A DNA stretch of 64,000 nucleotides from Ruoffia sp044336205 (GCA_044336205.1 CP172318.1:1798001-1862000), one strand, 5' to 3'. Counted from the stretch's first letter, positions 16,597 through 26,080 are shown. Notes: generated from the letters alone by a model not told the origin. Made by a program: numbers and translations.

Positions 16597-17244
16597 TTAT
16601 CCAAGAATATCTCGTATCTCACGGTACACGACTTCAATTGGATTCTCTCCACTTATACGGTGTAATAAATTTTTACTATCGTAAAATTCTAAAATCGGTT
16701 TAATGGATTCCATTTGTAAGTTTATACGATGTCTAACTTTCTCTGGTTTATCATCTTCTCTTTGATAGAAGTCCTGAGAACCACAATTATCGCATACCCC
16801 TTCAGTAGAAGGTGGATTGTATACTTTATGGTATGTAGCTCCACATGAGCGGCAGATGATTCTACCACTTAAACGTTCTTCTAGGACTGTAGAATCAACA
16901 TCAATATATATCACTGAGTCAATCTTAGAATCCATTGCTTTAAGATTTTCCTCTAAAGCGTTAGCTTGTTCAAGTGTACGTGGATAGCCGTCTAACATAA
17001 AGCCATTTTCCTTCACATCACTTTGTTCTAAACGTTCTTTAACTAGATTATTGGTCAATTCATCCGGCACTAAGTTCCCAGCGTCAGTATAAGCTTTAGC
17101 TTGCAATCCTAACTCTGTTTCATTCTTAATTGCTTCACGGAAGATATCTCCCGTTGCAATATGTACCATAGGATAATCTTTAGAGATATGTTCACTTTGC
17201 GTGCCTTTCCCAGCTCCAGGAAGACCCATTAATAAAATATTCAT
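16597..17244 (-). CDS. adk: Adenylate kinase (zinc lid type)
   Basis: 215 residues. It interconverts ATP + AMP and 2 ADP. The P-loop is GLPGAGKGTQ (7-16), and the AMP site includes TGDIFREAI and GYPRT. The lid carries four cysteines (131, 134, 151, 154: CRSC and CDNC), so it should bind a structural zinc, as in Gram-positive enzymes. It starts 37 bases after secY. Confidence 0.98.
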   Translation of the reverse strand: MNILLMGLPGAGKGTQSEHISKDYPMVHIATGDIFREAIKNETELGLQAKAYTDAGNLVPDELTNNLVKERLEQSDVKENGFMLDGYPRTLEQANALEENLKAMDSKIDSVIYIDVDSTVLEERLSGRIICRSCGATYHKVYNPPSTEGVCDNCGSQDFYQREDDKPEKVRHRINLQMESIKPILEFYDSKNLLHRISGENPIEVVYREIRDILG

Positions 17245-17281
17245 ATATAATCGTCCTTACTTATTTAATGTTTATCTATCA

Positions 17282-18574
17282 TTAATAAAGGAAACCTTTA
17301 TAACGTCGCTTAACCATTCTACCTTCAATTTGTTTCGAAGTTTCAATAGCTACACCTACAACAATCAGAATACTTGTTCCACTTAAAGACATATTCATCG
17401 GTATGTCCCAAATAAATCCAACGATAATTGGCACTACAGCAATTAAAGTAAGATAAAGTGATCCGACACCACTTAAACGATTAATCATTTGAGTGATAAA
17501 TGTTTCTGTGTCATTTCCAGGTCGAACACTTGGTATGTAAGCTCCTTGCTTTTGCAAGTTCTCTGCAACTTTTTCAGGATTCACTTGTACTAATGAATAG
17601 AAGTAAGTAAATGCTATTAACAGAATCGTATAGAATATTGCTCCATACGGATGCTGCAAATTAAATAAGTTTCCAAAAAATTGCATTACTGCTCCTGAAT
17701 TTTCTGTGTTAAAGAAAGAAAAAATCGTTTGAGGTGTCGTGATAAATGACGTAGCAAAAATCACTGGAATAACACCTGCAGAGTTAATCTTTAACGGTAA
17801 GTGAGCAGTATAACGTGCTCCTGTTACCTTTTTAGAATGATGAATAGGAATTCGTCTTTGAGCTCTTTCCATTAGAACCACAATCACAATACTTACAACG
17901 ATCGCTATTACAAGTCCAAATAAAATCAAACTATTTTGAGTTAATTCATTACCTGCCTTACCAGCGATTGAGTTTTGGAAAAAACCATAAAAATCTTTCG
18001 GCACTTCTGCTACGATACCTGCGAAGATTAACATGGAAACCCCATTACCGACACCATTACGAGTAATTTGTTCTCCTAGCCATACAAGAAACATTGTTCC
18101 TGCAGTGAGAACTAATGCAATAGTCATATAAGTAGCTGTTGTAGGATTTTCAATTAATCCTAAACCAGACAACTGGTTAAATCCAAATGATAGTCCTAAT
18201 GACTGAATATATCCTAGAATTATCGCAGTGTATGTAGTAGCCTGATTTAACTTACGGCGACCTACTTCACCTTGTTCAGCCCATTCTGTAAACTTGGGTA
18301 CTAGATCCATCTGCAATAATTGCATAATAATCGAAGCTGTAATGTATGGTGAGACACCCATAGCAAAGATTGAATATCTTTGTAGTGCTCCACCACCGAA
18401 TGTATTCAACAACCCTAATACTCCACTTGTACTTAATGTTTGTAACGCAGTAGCATTAACACCCGGTACAGGAATATGTGAACCTAGACGGAATACAGCA
18501 AAAATAAACAAAGTAAAAAAGATTCTACGTCGAATATCTTTGACAGCAAATGCATTTTTTAAGAAGGAAAACAT
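17282..18574 (-). CDS. secY: Protein translocase subunit SecY
   Basis: 430 residues with ten expected transmembrane helices. It forms the Sec channel. The start MFSFLKNAFAVKDIRRRIFFTLFIFAVFRLGSHIPVPG has family form, and the plug region and the cytoplasmic loop NPEKVAENLQKQGAYIPSVRPG are present. Its ATG overlaps the rplO stop by one base (TAATG), coupling the two. Confidence 0.98.
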   Translation of the reverse strand: MFSFLKNAFAVKDIRRRIFFTLFIFAVFRLGSHIPVPGVNATALQTLSTSGVLGLLNTFGGGALQRYSIFAMGVSPYITASIIMQLLQMDLVPKFTEWAEQGEVGRRKLNQATTYTAIILGYIQSLGLSFGFNQLSGLGLIENPTTATYMTIALVLTAGTMFLVWLGEQITRNGVGNGVSMLIFAGIVAEVPKDFYGFFQNSIAGKAGNELTQNSLILFGLVIAIVVSIVIVVLMERAQRRIPIHHSKKVTGARYTAHLPLKINSAGVIPVIFATSFITTPQTIFSFFNTENSGAVMQFFGNLFNLQHPYGAIFYTILLIAFTYFYSLVQVNPEKVAENLQKQGAYIPSVRPGNDTETFITQMINRLSGVGSLYLTLIAVVPIIVGFIWDIPMNMSLSGTSILIVVGVAIETSKQIEGRMVKRRYKGFLY

Positions 18575-19014
18575 TAAATCACCTCAATCGATCCACCAGC
18601 AGCAGTGATTGCTTCTTCAGCACTCTTAGAGAATTTAACAGCTTGAACAGTTAATTTTTTCTCTAATTTACCTGCGCCTAAAATCTTAACTCCTGACAAT
18701 TCATTTTTAACGATACCAGATTCAATTAATAAAGCTGGTGTTACAGTTGTACCATCTTCAAATCGATTTAATGTTTCAACGTTTACGATTGCGTAGTCTT
18801 TACGGTTGATGTTAGTGAATCCACGTTTTGGAAGACGACGGAATAATGGTTGTTGTCCACCCTCAAAACCTAAACGTACACGTCCACCTGAACGAGCCTT
18901 TTGACCTTTTTGTCCACGTCCGGCAGTTTTACCGTTACCTGAACCTTGTCCACGACCTACGCGGTTACGTGCTTTACGAGATCCTTCAACTGCTTGTAAT
19001 GTATGAAGTTTCAT
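18574..19014 (-). CDS. rplO: 50S ribosomal protein L15
   Basis: 146 residues. The Gly/Arg-rich N-terminus (RNRVGRGQGSGNGKTAGRGQ) is the extended tail that threads into 23S rRNA, and GFEGGQQPLFRRLPKRGF is the family core. It starts 33 bases after rpmD. Confidence 0.98.
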   Translation of the reverse strand: MKLHTLQAVEGSRKARNRVGRGQGSGNGKTAGRGQKGQKARSGGRVRLGFEGGQQPLFRRLPKRGFTNINRKDYAIVNVETLNRFEDGTTVTPALLIESGIVKNELSGVKILGAGKLEKKLTVQAVKFSKSAEEAITAAGGSIEVI

Positions 19015-19047
19015 TTGTTGGCACCTCCTTATATTAAAATTTAAAAA

Positions 19048-19227
19048 TTATGCTTCTTTAACTTCTACTAAGTGGCTAATTGTACGAACCATTCCACGAA
19101 CAGACTCATTATCTGGTTTAACAACAGTTTTGTTAATTTTAGTTAAACCTAAAGTTTTTGCTGTTTGAACTTGGTTTTCTTTACGTCCGATTAAGCTACG
19201 TTTTAATGTAATTTCTAAGTTGGCCAT
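19048..19227 (-). CDS. rpmD: 50S ribosomal protein L30
   Basis: A 59-residue gene read directly from the gap between rpsE and rplO. It begins MANLEITLKRSLIGRKENQ, continues TAKTLGLTKINKTVVKPDN and ends VRTISHLVEVKEA. This is the bacterial short L30. The TAGGAGG ribosome site overlaps the rpsE stop, leaving an 11-base gap. Confidence 0.96.
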   Translation of the reverse strand: MANLEITLKRSLIGRKENQVQTAKTLGLTKINKTVVKPDNESVRGMVRTISHLVEVKEA

Positions 19228-19238
19228 TGAATGTCCTC

Positions 19239-19742
19239 CTAACCTAAAAGTTCTTCAACTGATTTGCCACGTAATGCAGCAACTGTTTCAGCTTCTTTAA
19301 GAGATTTGAGTCCTTCAATTGTAGCAGTAATCATATTAATTGGTGTGTTTGAACCTAATGACTTACTTGTGATATCAGAGATACCAGCTAATTCAATTAC
19401 GGCACGAACAGGTCCACCCGCAGCAACTCCTGACCCGGCAGTCGCAGGTTTTAATAATACTTGTCCACCACAGAACTCACCAATAACTTCATGTGGGATT
19501 GTTGTTCCCGCAACAGGAACTTTGATCATATTCTTTTTAGCATTTTCAATGGCTTTACGGATTGCTTCAGGTACTTCTTGTGCTTTACCTGTTCCAAATC
19601 CTACGTGACCATTTTTATCACCAACAACCACTAAAGCAGAGAATCGTAGACGACGTCCACCTTTTACAACTTTAGTTACACGGTTAATGGCAACAACGCG
19701 GTCTTCAATTTCGCCAAGTGTATCTGGATTAATAAATTCCAT
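19239..19742 (-). CDS. rpsE: 30S ribosomal protein S5
   Basis: 167 residues. It has the double-stranded RNA-binding-like domain LEDRVVAINRVTKVVKGGRRLRF form, the VGxGxGKAxEVPEAIRKA helix, and AGSGVAAGGPVRAVIELAGI. The loop residues linked to spectinomycin resistance look ordinary (TKVVKGG). It starts 21 bases after rplR. Confidence 0.98.
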   Translation of the reverse strand: MEFINPDTLGEIEDRVVAINRVTKVVKGGRRLRFSALVVVGDKNGHVGFGTGKAQEVPEAIRKAIENAKKNMIKVPVAGTTIPHEVIGEFCGGQVLLKPATAGSGVAAGGPVRAVIELAGISDITSKSLGSNTPINMITATIEGLKSLKEAETVAALRGKSVEELLG

Positions 19743-19763
19743 TAAACGGTGTTCCCCTTTCTG

Positions 19764-20117
19764 TTAAAATTCTAAGCCGTTCTCACGCGCAGCTTCTGCT
19801 AAAGCCTTAACACGTCCGTGGTATACATAACCAGCACGGTCAAATACAACAGTTTTGTATCCTGCTGCCACTGCACGTTCAGCAATCAATTTACCTACTG
19901 TAGAAGCTTGTTCTACTTTGCTTCCTGTAATTTCTTCGTCTTGTGAAGAGGCACTGACTAGCGTCACACCCGCTACGTCATCAATTAATTGAGCGTAGAT
20001 GTTTGTATTAGAACGGAAAACGTTCAAGCGTGGGCACTCTGCAGTACCAGAGATTTTGTTACGAATACGTAAATGTCTTTTCTTACGTAATTTATTTCTT
20101 TCTGGTTTCGAAATCAT
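19764..20117 (-). CDS. rplR: 50S ribosomal protein L18
   Basis: 117 residues. The basic start (KPERNKLRKKRHLRIRNKI) and the end FDRAGYVYHGRVKALAEAAR are typical. It binds 5S rRNA with L5 in the central protuberance. Confidence 0.98.
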   Translation of the reverse strand: MISKPERNKLRKKRHLRIRNKISGTAECPRLNVFRSNTNIYAQLIDDVAGVTLVSASSQDEEITGSKVEQASTVGKLIAERAVAAGYKTVVFDRAGYVYHGRVKALAEAARENGLEF

Positions 20118-20136
20118 TTTGTCACCTCTTTATTTA

Positions 20137-20673
20137 TTATTTACCTGTTTTACCTTCTTTACGGCGAACAAATTCACCAACATAGCGAATTCCTTTACCT
20201 TTATAAGGCTCTGGTGGACGAACGCCACGTATATTAGCAGCTAATTCTCCAACTTTTTCTTTGTTAAATCCTTGAACAATGATAGATGTGTTTGAAGGTA
20301 CTTCAAAATCTACACCTTCACTTGCTTCAAACTCAACTGGATGTGATAGACCTACGTTAAGAACAAGTTTATTTCCTTGTTTTTGCGCACGGTAACCAAC
20401 ACCAATAAGTTCTAATTCTTTCTTAAATCCAGTAGATACACCTTCGATCATGTTAGCAATTAATGAACGAGTTGTACCGTGGATTGAGCGGTTTTCTTTT
20501 GCGTCATTTGGACGAGTAAAAGTAATTTCATTATCTGCAATTTCAATAGTAATTGCTGGTGATAATTCACGAGTTAATTCACCTTTTGGTCCCTTAACGG
20601 TTGCTGTAGTACCATTTAATTCTACTGTAACTCCCTCAGGAATTATAACAGTTTTATTACCAATACGACTCAC
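20137..20673 (-). CDS. rplF: 50S ribosomal protein L6
   Basis: 178 residues with the duplicated L6 fold: MSRIGNKTVIIPEGVTV at the start and RPPEPYKGKGIRYVGEFVRRKEGK at the end. It lies near the sarcin-ricin loop. The 41-base gap from rpsH contains a GGAGG site. Confidence 0.98.
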   Translation of the reverse strand: MSRIGNKTVIIPEGVTVELNGTTATVKGPKGELTRELSPAITIEIADNEITFTRPNDAKENRSIHGTTRSLIANMIEGVSTGFKKELELIGVGYRAQKQGNKLVLNVGLSHPVEFEASEGVDFEVPSNTSIIVQGFNKEKVGELAANIRGVRPPEPYKGKGIRYVGEFVRRKEGKTGK

Positions 20674-20714
20674 AGTACCGCACCTCCTTATATTTTATAA
20701 TATTTATGTATAAA

Positions 20715-21113
20715 TTACCAAACGTATGCTAAGATTTCGCCACCGATATTCTCATTGCGTGCAACTTTATCAGTTACTAATCCGCGAGAAGTTGATACGA
20801 TAGCTATTCCTAAACAGTTTAATACTTTAGGAATATCTTCTGATTTAGCGTAAACACGTAACCCTGGTTTAGAGATACGTTTTAAACCTGTAATAACTTT
20901 TTCGTTATTACGTCCGTATTTCAAGTTAACTTTAAGTACATTTTGTTTGTTGTCTTCAATGACTTCATAACCTTTAATGAAACCTTCATTTTTAAGAATT
21001 TCAGCAATGGCTACTTTAGTATTAGAAGATGGTGCACTAACTGTTGTATGGTTTTGTGCGTTTGCATTACGGATTCGAGTTAGAAAATCTGCAATTGGAT
21101 CTGTCATTACCAT
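20715..21113 (-). CDS. rpsH: 30S ribosomal protein S8
   Basis: 132 residues starting MVMTDPIADFLTRIRNANAQ. The first ATG is kept because its AAGGAGG site is 8 bases away, and the second ATG would be 14 bases away. The C-terminus CLGIAIVSTSRGLVTDKVAR is the helix-21-binding signature. In model species S8 is the repressor of the spc operon. Confidence 0.98.
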   Translation of the reverse strand: MVMTDPIADFLTRIRNANAQNHTTVSAPSSNTKVAIAEILKNEGFIKGYEVIEDNKQNVLKVNLKYGRNNEKVITGLKRISKPGLRVYAKSEDIPKVLNCLGIAIVSTSRGLVTDKVARNENIGGEILAYVW

Positions 21114-21146
21114 GTGTTTTACCTCCTTATTGTAAAAGTATTTGAA

Positions 21147-21332
21147 TTACCAGCTTGCTTTCTTAACGCCAGGAATTTGTCCTTTATAAGCAAGTTCACG
21201 GAAGCAAATACGGCAAAGTTTGAACTTACGGTAAACTGAGTGTGGACGTCCACAACGTTCACAACGAGAGTATTCTCTTACTTTGAATTTTTGTGTACGT
21301 TTATTCTTTTCGATCATTGATTTTTTAGCCAA
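21147..21332 (-). CDS. rpsN: 30S ribosomal protein S14, type Z
   Basis: 61 residues, the short zinc-binding form. Cys24, Cys27, Cys40 and Cys43 (CERC and CRIC) make the zinc ribbon. This form is typical of Firmicutes. A zinc-independent long paralogue, if present, is not in the window. Confidence 0.98.
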   Translation of the reverse strand: MAKKSMIEKNKRTQKFKVREYSRCERCGRPHSVYRKFKLCRICFRELAYKGQIPGVKKASW

Positions 21333-21350
21333 TACGATTCGCCTCCTTTA

Positions 21351-21893
21351 TTATTTTTTAAACGGCATACCTAACTCTTTAAGTAAGGCATGTGATTCTT
21401 CATCAGTGTTTGCTGTAGTTACGATAACAATGTCCATACCTCTTACTTTATCGACATTATCGTAGTTGATTTCTGGGAAAATTAATTGTTCCTTAACACC
21501 TAATGTATAATTACCACGACCATCAAAGGCTTTGTTTGAAACTCCTTGGAAGTCACGTACACGAGGTAATGAAACTGAAATTAATTTGTCTAAGAAATCA
21601 TACATTCTTTCACCACGTAAAGTTACTTTAGCACCAATTGGCATACCATCACGTAGACGGAAACCTGCAATTGATTTTTTAGCTTTAGTAATGATTGGCT
21701 TTTGACCTGATAAAAGTGTCAACTCATCAACAGCTTTGTCTAAGTTTTTTGCGTTTGATACGGCATCACCTACACCCATGTTGATTACGATTTTATCAAC
21801 TTTAGGTGCTTGCATTACTGAAGTATAGTTGAATTGTTCAACTAATTTACCAACAACTTCGTTAGTATATTTTTCTTTTAAACGGTTTTCCAT
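21351..21893 (-). CDS. rplE: 50S ribosomal protein L5
   Basis: 180 residues with the start LKEKYTNEVVGKLVEQFNY, core VDKIVINMGVGDAV and RDFQGVSNKAFDGRGNYTLGVKEQLIFPEI. It binds 5S rRNA and touches the P-site tRNA. Confidence 0.98.
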   Translation of the reverse strand: MENRLKEKYTNEVVGKLVEQFNYTSVMQAPKVDKIVINMGVGDAVSNAKNLDKAVDELTLLSGQKPIITKAKKSIAGFRLRDGMPIGAKVTLRGERMYDFLDKLISVSLPRVRDFQGVSNKAFDGRGNYTLGVKEQLIFPEINYDNVDKVRGMDIVIVTTANTDEESHALLKELGMPFKK

Positions 21894-21920
21894 TTAGACT
21901 TATCCTCCTTCCCAAATATA

Positions 21921-22226
21921 TTAGTTAATTGTTGTATCTGATTTTTTTGAGTAACGTACTTTTTTACCATCTTCAAAACGGTAACCAACACGTGTAGCTT
22001 CTCCGTTTGAAGGGTCTACTAATTGTACGTTAGATACGTGAATTGGCGCTGGGAATTCTTCAATCCCACCTGTTGCCATTTGAGTAGGTTTTTGATGACG
22101 TTTGTGGATGTTAATCCCTTCAACGATCACTTTATCTTGCTTAGGTAAAGTTTTTAATACTTGTCCTGTTTGACCTTTGTCTTTACCAGCAATTACTTTA
22201 ACTGTATCTCCTGATTTGATACGCAT
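21921..22226 (-). CDS. rplX: 50S ribosomal protein L24
   Basis: 101 residues with an N-terminal KOW motif (MRIKSGDTVKVIAGKDKGQTG). It is an early 50S assembly protein at the tunnel exit. Confidence 0.98.
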   Translation of the reverse strand: MRIKSGDTVKVIAGKDKGQTGQVLKTLPKQDKVIVEGINIHKRHQKPTQMATGGIEEFPAPIHVSNVQLVDPSNGEATRVGYRFEDGKKVRYSKKSDTTIN

Positions 22227-22252
22227 AAATTGTTTCCTCCTTCGTTATTTAA

Positions 22253-22621
22253 TTATAGAACTTCTGGAGCTAATGAAACAATACGCATGAAGTTGTTATC
22301 ACGTAATTCACGTGCAACTGGACCAAAAATACGAGTTCCACGAGGTGTTTTATCATCACGGATAATTACACACGCGTTTTCATCAAATTTAATGTATGAC
22401 CCATCTTTGCGGCGAGCTCCTGTTTTTGTACGAACGATTACTGCTTTTACTACGTCACCTTTTTTGACAACTCCACCTGGTGTTGCTTGTTTAACTGTTG
22501 CAACAATTACATCACCAATGTTAGCTGTTTTACGCCCTGATCCACCTAGTACTTTAATAGCTAATACTTCACGTGCACCAGAGTTATCGGCAACTTTTAA
22601 TCGACTTTCTTGTTGAATCAT
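22253..22621 (-). CDS. rplN: 50S ribosomal protein L14
   Basis: 122 residues. MIQQESRLKVADNSGAREV is the universal start. It lies at the subunit interface and is the docking site for the silencing factor RsfS. Confidence 0.98.
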   Translation of the reverse strand: MIQQESRLKVADNSGAREVLAIKVLGGSGRKTANIGDVIVATVKQATPGGVVKKGDVVKAVIVRTKTGARRKDGSYIKFDENACVIIRDDKTPRGTRIFGPVARELRDNNFMRIVSLAPEVL

Positions 22622-22654
22622 TCCGATATCCTCCTTCCGGTTTCTTGTTTACTA

Positions 22655-22921
22655 TTAGATAATTACAGCTTCTTCAACGATATCTAATAAACGGAAGCGT
22701 TTCGTTTTAGATAATGGACGAGTTTCCATAATACGAACGATGTCGCCTTCTTTTGCGCTGTTATTCTCATCATGTGCTGTATATTTTTTTGAATATTTAA
22801 CACGTTTACCATATTTAGGGTGTACTACACGAGTTTCTACTACTACTGTAATAGTTTTGTCAGTTTTGTCAGAAACTACACGACCACGGTAAACTTTACG
22901 ATTATTACGTTCTTCAGTCAT
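22655..22921 (-). CDS. rpsQ: 30S ribosomal protein S17
   Basis: 88 residues, an OB fold that binds 16S rRNA early in assembly. Recognised by KVYRGRVVSDKTDKTITVVV and the end RPLSKTKRFRLLDIVEEA. Confidence 0.98.
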   Translation of the reverse strand: MTEERNNRKVYRGRVVSDKTDKTITVVVETRVVHPKYGKRVKYSKKYTAHDENNSAKEGDIVRIMETRPLSKTKRFRLLDIVEEAVII

Positions 22922-22941
22922 TTACCATCTGCCTCCTTTTA

Positions 22942-23136
22942 TTATTTAGCCAATTCTTGTTCACGTAAGACAGTTTTAATACGCGCGATTGTTTTACGTA
23001 CTTGACGTAAACGGGCAGTGTTTTCTAATTGTCCTGTCGCTAATTGGAATCGAAGATTGAATAACTCTTTTTTGTATTCTTGTTCTTTTGCAACCATTTC
23101 AGCAGTGGATAATTCTCTAATTTCTTTAATTTGCAT
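22942..23136 (-). CDS. rpmC: 50S ribosomal protein L29
   Basis: 64 residues starting MQIKEIRELSTAEMVAKEQE, two helices ending RQVRKTIARIKTVLREQE. The frame extends upstream, but the ATG at 23136 gives the family-standard start behind GGTGGTG. It overlaps the rplP end by 11 bases. It sits at the tunnel exit and binds trigger factor and SRP. Confidence 0.96.
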   Translation of the reverse strand: MQIKEIRELSTAEMVAKEQEYKKELFNLRFQLATGQLENTARLRQVRKTIARIKTVLREQELAK

Positions 23137-23560
23137 TCGATTCACCACCATATTCTTCACGTTTTACGAATTTTGTTTTGATTGGTAATTTGTTTGATGC
23201 AAGACGGAACGCTTCACGCGCTACTTCTTCAGTGACACCGTCGATTTCAAACATAATTTTACCACGTTTAATTGGTGCAACCCATCCTTCAGGTGCCCCT
23301 TTACCAGATCCCATACGAACTCCGATAGGTTTAGATGTATATGATTTGTGAGGGAAGATCTTAATCCATACTTTCCCACCACGTTTCATATAACGTGTCA
23401 TAGCGATACGAGCTGCTTCAATCTGACGGTTTGTAATCCATTTAGATTCAGTTGCTCTTAATCCATATGTACCAAAGTCAATATTTTTTCCACCTTTAGC
23501 TTCTCCGCGCATTTTACCACGGAATTCACGACGGTGTTTTACACGTTTAGGTACTAACAT
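23126..23560 (-). CDS. rplP: 50S ribosomal protein L16
   Basis: 144 residues starting MLVPKRVKHRREFRGKMRG, the conserved start, with AGAGGAGG upstream. The frame is open further into rpsC, but that extension is rejected. GKVWIKIFPHKSYTSKPIGVRMGSGKGAPEGW marks the family. It helps shape the A site. It lies 2 bases after rpsC. Confidence 0.97.
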   Translation of the reverse strand: MLVPKRVKHRREFRGKMRGEAKGGKNIDFGTYGLRATESKWITNRQIEAARIAMTRYMKRGGKVWIKIFPHKSYTSKPIGVRMGSGKGAPEGWVAPIKRGKIMFEIDGVTEEVAREAFRLASNKLPIKTKFVKREEYGGESNAN

Positions 23561-23562
23561 GA

Positions 23563-24219
23563 TTAATTTCCTCCTCTCTGAGTGTTTTCTGTTCCAGGAA
23601 GAATTTCTCCACGGCAGATCCATACTTTAACACCGAGTTTACCGTATGTAGTGTCTGCTTCTTCCCATGCATAGTCGATATCTGAACGTAGCGTATGTAA
23701 TGGCACTGTTCCTTCACTATAGTGTTCTGTACGAGCCATATCTGCTCCGTTTAAACGACCAGAAACTTGTGTTTTAATTCCTTGTGCACCAGCACGCATA
23801 ACACGTTGGATGGCTTGTTTTTGAGCACGTCGGAATGCAACACGGTTTTCTAATTGTCTCGCAATATCTTCTGCTACTAATTTAGCATCTAAGTTTGCAT
23901 CTTTAATTTCCACAATGTTGATGTGAACTTTTTTGCCAGTTAACTTGTTCAACTCAGCACGTAATGCATCTACTTCAGATCCACCTTTACCAATTACCAT
24001 ACCTGGCTTAGCAGTGTGAATAGAAACAATTACTCGGCTCGCTGCACGTTCAATTTGAATTGTTGATACTGATGCATCTGCAAGTTTTTTGTAGATGAAT
24101 TCACGGATGCGTAAATCTTCATGTAGGAATTCGGCATACTTTTTATCAGCATACCATTTAGCATCCCAATCACGGATTACGCCAACACGCATACCAATTG
24201 GATGTACTTTTTGACCCAT
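23563..24219 (-). CDS. rpsC: 30S ribosomal protein S3
   Basis: 218 residues with a KH domain (GMVIGKGGSEVDALRAEL) and the C-terminal GRLNGADMARTEHYSEGTVPLHTLRSDIDY. It lines the mRNA entry channel and has helicase activity. It is 3 bases from rplV. Confidence 0.98.
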   Translation of the reverse strand: MGQKVHPIGMRVGVIRDWDAKWYADKKYAEFLHEDLRIREFIYKKLADASVSTIQIERAASRVIVSIHTAKPGMVIGKGGSEVDALRAELNKLTGKKVHINIVEIKDANLDAKLVAEDIARQLENRVAFRRAQKQAIQRVMRAGAQGIKTQVSGRLNGADMARTEHYSEGTVPLHTLRSDIDYAWEEADTTYGKLGVKVWICRGEILPGTENTQRGGN

Positions 24220-24222
24220 GTA

Positions 24223-24579
24223 TTATGCCTCCTCTTTCTCTGATACCACAATTGTGATGTGGCTCGTTCTCTTATTAATTGCTGAAGCAGCTCCTTTAGC
24301 GCGTGGACGGAAACGTTTCATTGTTGGTCCTTCGTTAACGAATGCTTCACTTACATATAAGCTTTCTAAATCTAAATCATAGTTATGTTCCGCGTTAGCA
24401 ATTGCTGACATTAATACTTTTTCAACAACTGAAGCCGCTCCATTTGGAGTGAATTTCAGAATTGAAATAGATTCACCAATGCTTTTACCTCTAATTAAAT
24501 CAGTTACAAGACGAACTTTTCGAGGGGCAATGCGGACTGTTTTAGCTGTTGCTTTTGCAGATGTAATTTGTTCTGACAT
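24223..24579 (-). CDS. rplV: 50S ribosomal protein L22
   Basis: 118 residues. TVRIAPRKVRLVTDLIRGKS and the loop PTMKRFRPRAKGAASAINKRTSHITIVV are diagnostic. The loop lines the exit tunnel where macrolides bind. No tunnel-loop deletion is seen. Confidence 0.98.
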   Translation of the reverse strand: MSEQITSAKATAKTVRIAPRKVRLVTDLIRGKSIGESISILKFTPNGAASVVEKVLMSAIANAEHNYDLDLESLYVSEAFVNEGPTMKRFRPRAKGAASAINKRTSHITIVVSEKEEA

Positions 24580-24597
24580 CTTAATTCCCTCCTTTTA

Positions 24598-24879
24598 TTA
24601 ACGTCTTCCTGTTTTCTTGTCGTCACCTGCGTGACCTTTAAATGTACGAGTTGGTGCGAACTCACCTAATTTATGTCCTACCATATCTTCTTGAATGTAT
24701 ACTGGAACATGCTTGCGCCCATCATATACAGCAATTGTTAATCCGATAAAGTTAGGGAAAATTGTTGAGCGACGTGACCATGTTTTAATAACTTGTTTTT
24801 TCTGTGCCTCTTCTTGAGCTTCTACTTTTTTCATTAAGTGTGCATCAACAAAAGGTCCTTTTTTCAAACTACGACTCAC
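24598..24879 (-). CDS. rpsS: 30S ribosomal protein S19
   Basis: 93 residues beginning MSRSLKKGPFVDAHLMKKVE and ending with FAPTRTFKGHAGDDKKTGRR, the conserved form. It is in the 30S head, next to S13. Confidence 0.98.
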   Translation of the reverse strand: MSRSLKKGPFVDAHLMKKVEAQEEAQKKQVIKTWSRRSTIFPNFIGLTIAVYDGRKHVPVYIQEDMVGHKLGEFAPTRTFKGHAGDDKKTGRR

Positions 24880-24916
24880 AGTGTAGCCTCCCTTCGAAAA
24901 TTTAATCTATCATCGA

Positions 24917-25747
24917 TTATTTCTTACGTCCACGAATAATTAATTTGCTTGATTTTTTCTTCTTATTACGAGTTTTAAGTCCAAGAGTCTTTTTACCCCA
25001 AGGTGACATTGGACTTGGAAGACCGATTGGAGCGCGACCTTCACCACCACCGTGTGGGTGATCATTAGGGTTCATTACAGATCCACGAACTGCTGGTCGT
25101 TTAGATAACCAACGAGATCGACCTGCTTTACCGATGTTAATTAATTCATGCTGTTCGTTACCTACAGTACCAACTGTTGCGCGACATGTAGATAGAATCA
25201 TACGAACTTCACCTGAAGCTAAACGTACTAATGTATATTTACCTTCGTGACCTAATACTTGAGCACTTGTACCAGCTGAACGAACTAATTGTCCGCCTTT
25301 ACCTGGTTTTAACTCGATGTTATGAATAACAGTACCAACTGGAATATTTGCTAATGGTAAAGCATTACCAATTTGGATATCTGCTTCAGCACCAGATTCA
25401 ATCTTTTGTCCTACTTTAAGTCCCTTTGGTGCGATGATGTATGTTTTAATACCATCTTCATAGTTTACTAACGCAATGTTAGCTGAGCGGTTTGGATCAT
25501 ATTCAATAGTTTTAACTGTTCCAACTACACCGTCTTTGTTACGTTTGAAGTCAATCACGCGATAAGCACGTTTGTGTCCTCCACCTTTGTGACGAACTGT
25601 AATTTTACCTTGACCATTACGTCCGGCATTTTGTTTTTGCGATTCTAATAATGATTTTTCTGGAGTTTTTGTAGTAATTTCAGAGAAATCATAGCCTGTC
25701 ATATTACGACGACCGTTAGTAATCGGTTTGTAGTGTTTAATAGCCAC
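24917..25747 (-). CDS. rplB: 50S ribosomal protein L2
   Basis: 276 residues. VMNPNDHPHGGGEGRAPIG contains the catalytically important His near the peptidyl-transferase centre. The basic tail LKTRNKKKKSSKLIIRGRKK is standard. Confidence 0.98.
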   Translation of the reverse strand: MAIKHYKPITNGRRNMTGYDFSEITTKTPEKSLLESQKQNAGRNGQGKITVRHKGGGHKRAYRVIDFKRNKDGVVGTVKTIEYDPNRSANIALVNYEDGIKTYIIAPKGLKVGQKIESGAEADIQIGNALPLANIPVGTVIHNIELKPGKGGQLVRSAGTSAQVLGHEGKYTLVRLASGEVRMILSTCRATVGTVGNEQHELINIGKAGRSRWLSKRPAVRGSVMNPNDHPHGGGEGRAPIGLPSPMSPWGKKTLGLKTRNKKKKSSKLIIRGRKK

Positions 25748-25780
25748 TCGAATTCCCTCCTACTTCTCTTTATTTTGAGA

Positions 25781-26080
25781 CTATTCTTCGTCTGCTGACT
25801 CGAATAACTCGATGTTAGCTGATTCTTCTTTTAATGTAATGATTGCTTTTTTGTATTTACGCGTGAATCCTTGGTAGCGACCCATACGTTTTGCTTTACC
25901 ATCAACGTTGATAGTATTAACCTTGGCAACTTGTACCCCTTCAAACATTGCCTCAACAGCTTGTTTGATAAGGTTTTTGTTAGCACGACGATCTACTTCA
26001 AAAGTATATTTGCGTTCGTCAATATTATTCATAGATTGCTCAGTAATTACTGGGCGTAAGATTACTTCTGAGAATTCCAT
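25781..26080 (-). CDS. rplW: 50S ribosomal protein L23
   Basis: 99 residues (VILRPVITEQSMNNIDERKYTF). It is the trigger factor and SRP docking protein at the tunnel exit. It overlaps rplD by one base (TAATG), so it is translationally coupled. Confidence 0.98.
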   Translation of the reverse strand: MEFSEVILRPVITEQSMNNIDERKYTFEVDRRANKNLIKQAVEAMFEGVQVAKVNTINVDGKAKRMGRYQGFTRKYKKAIITLKEESANIELFESADEE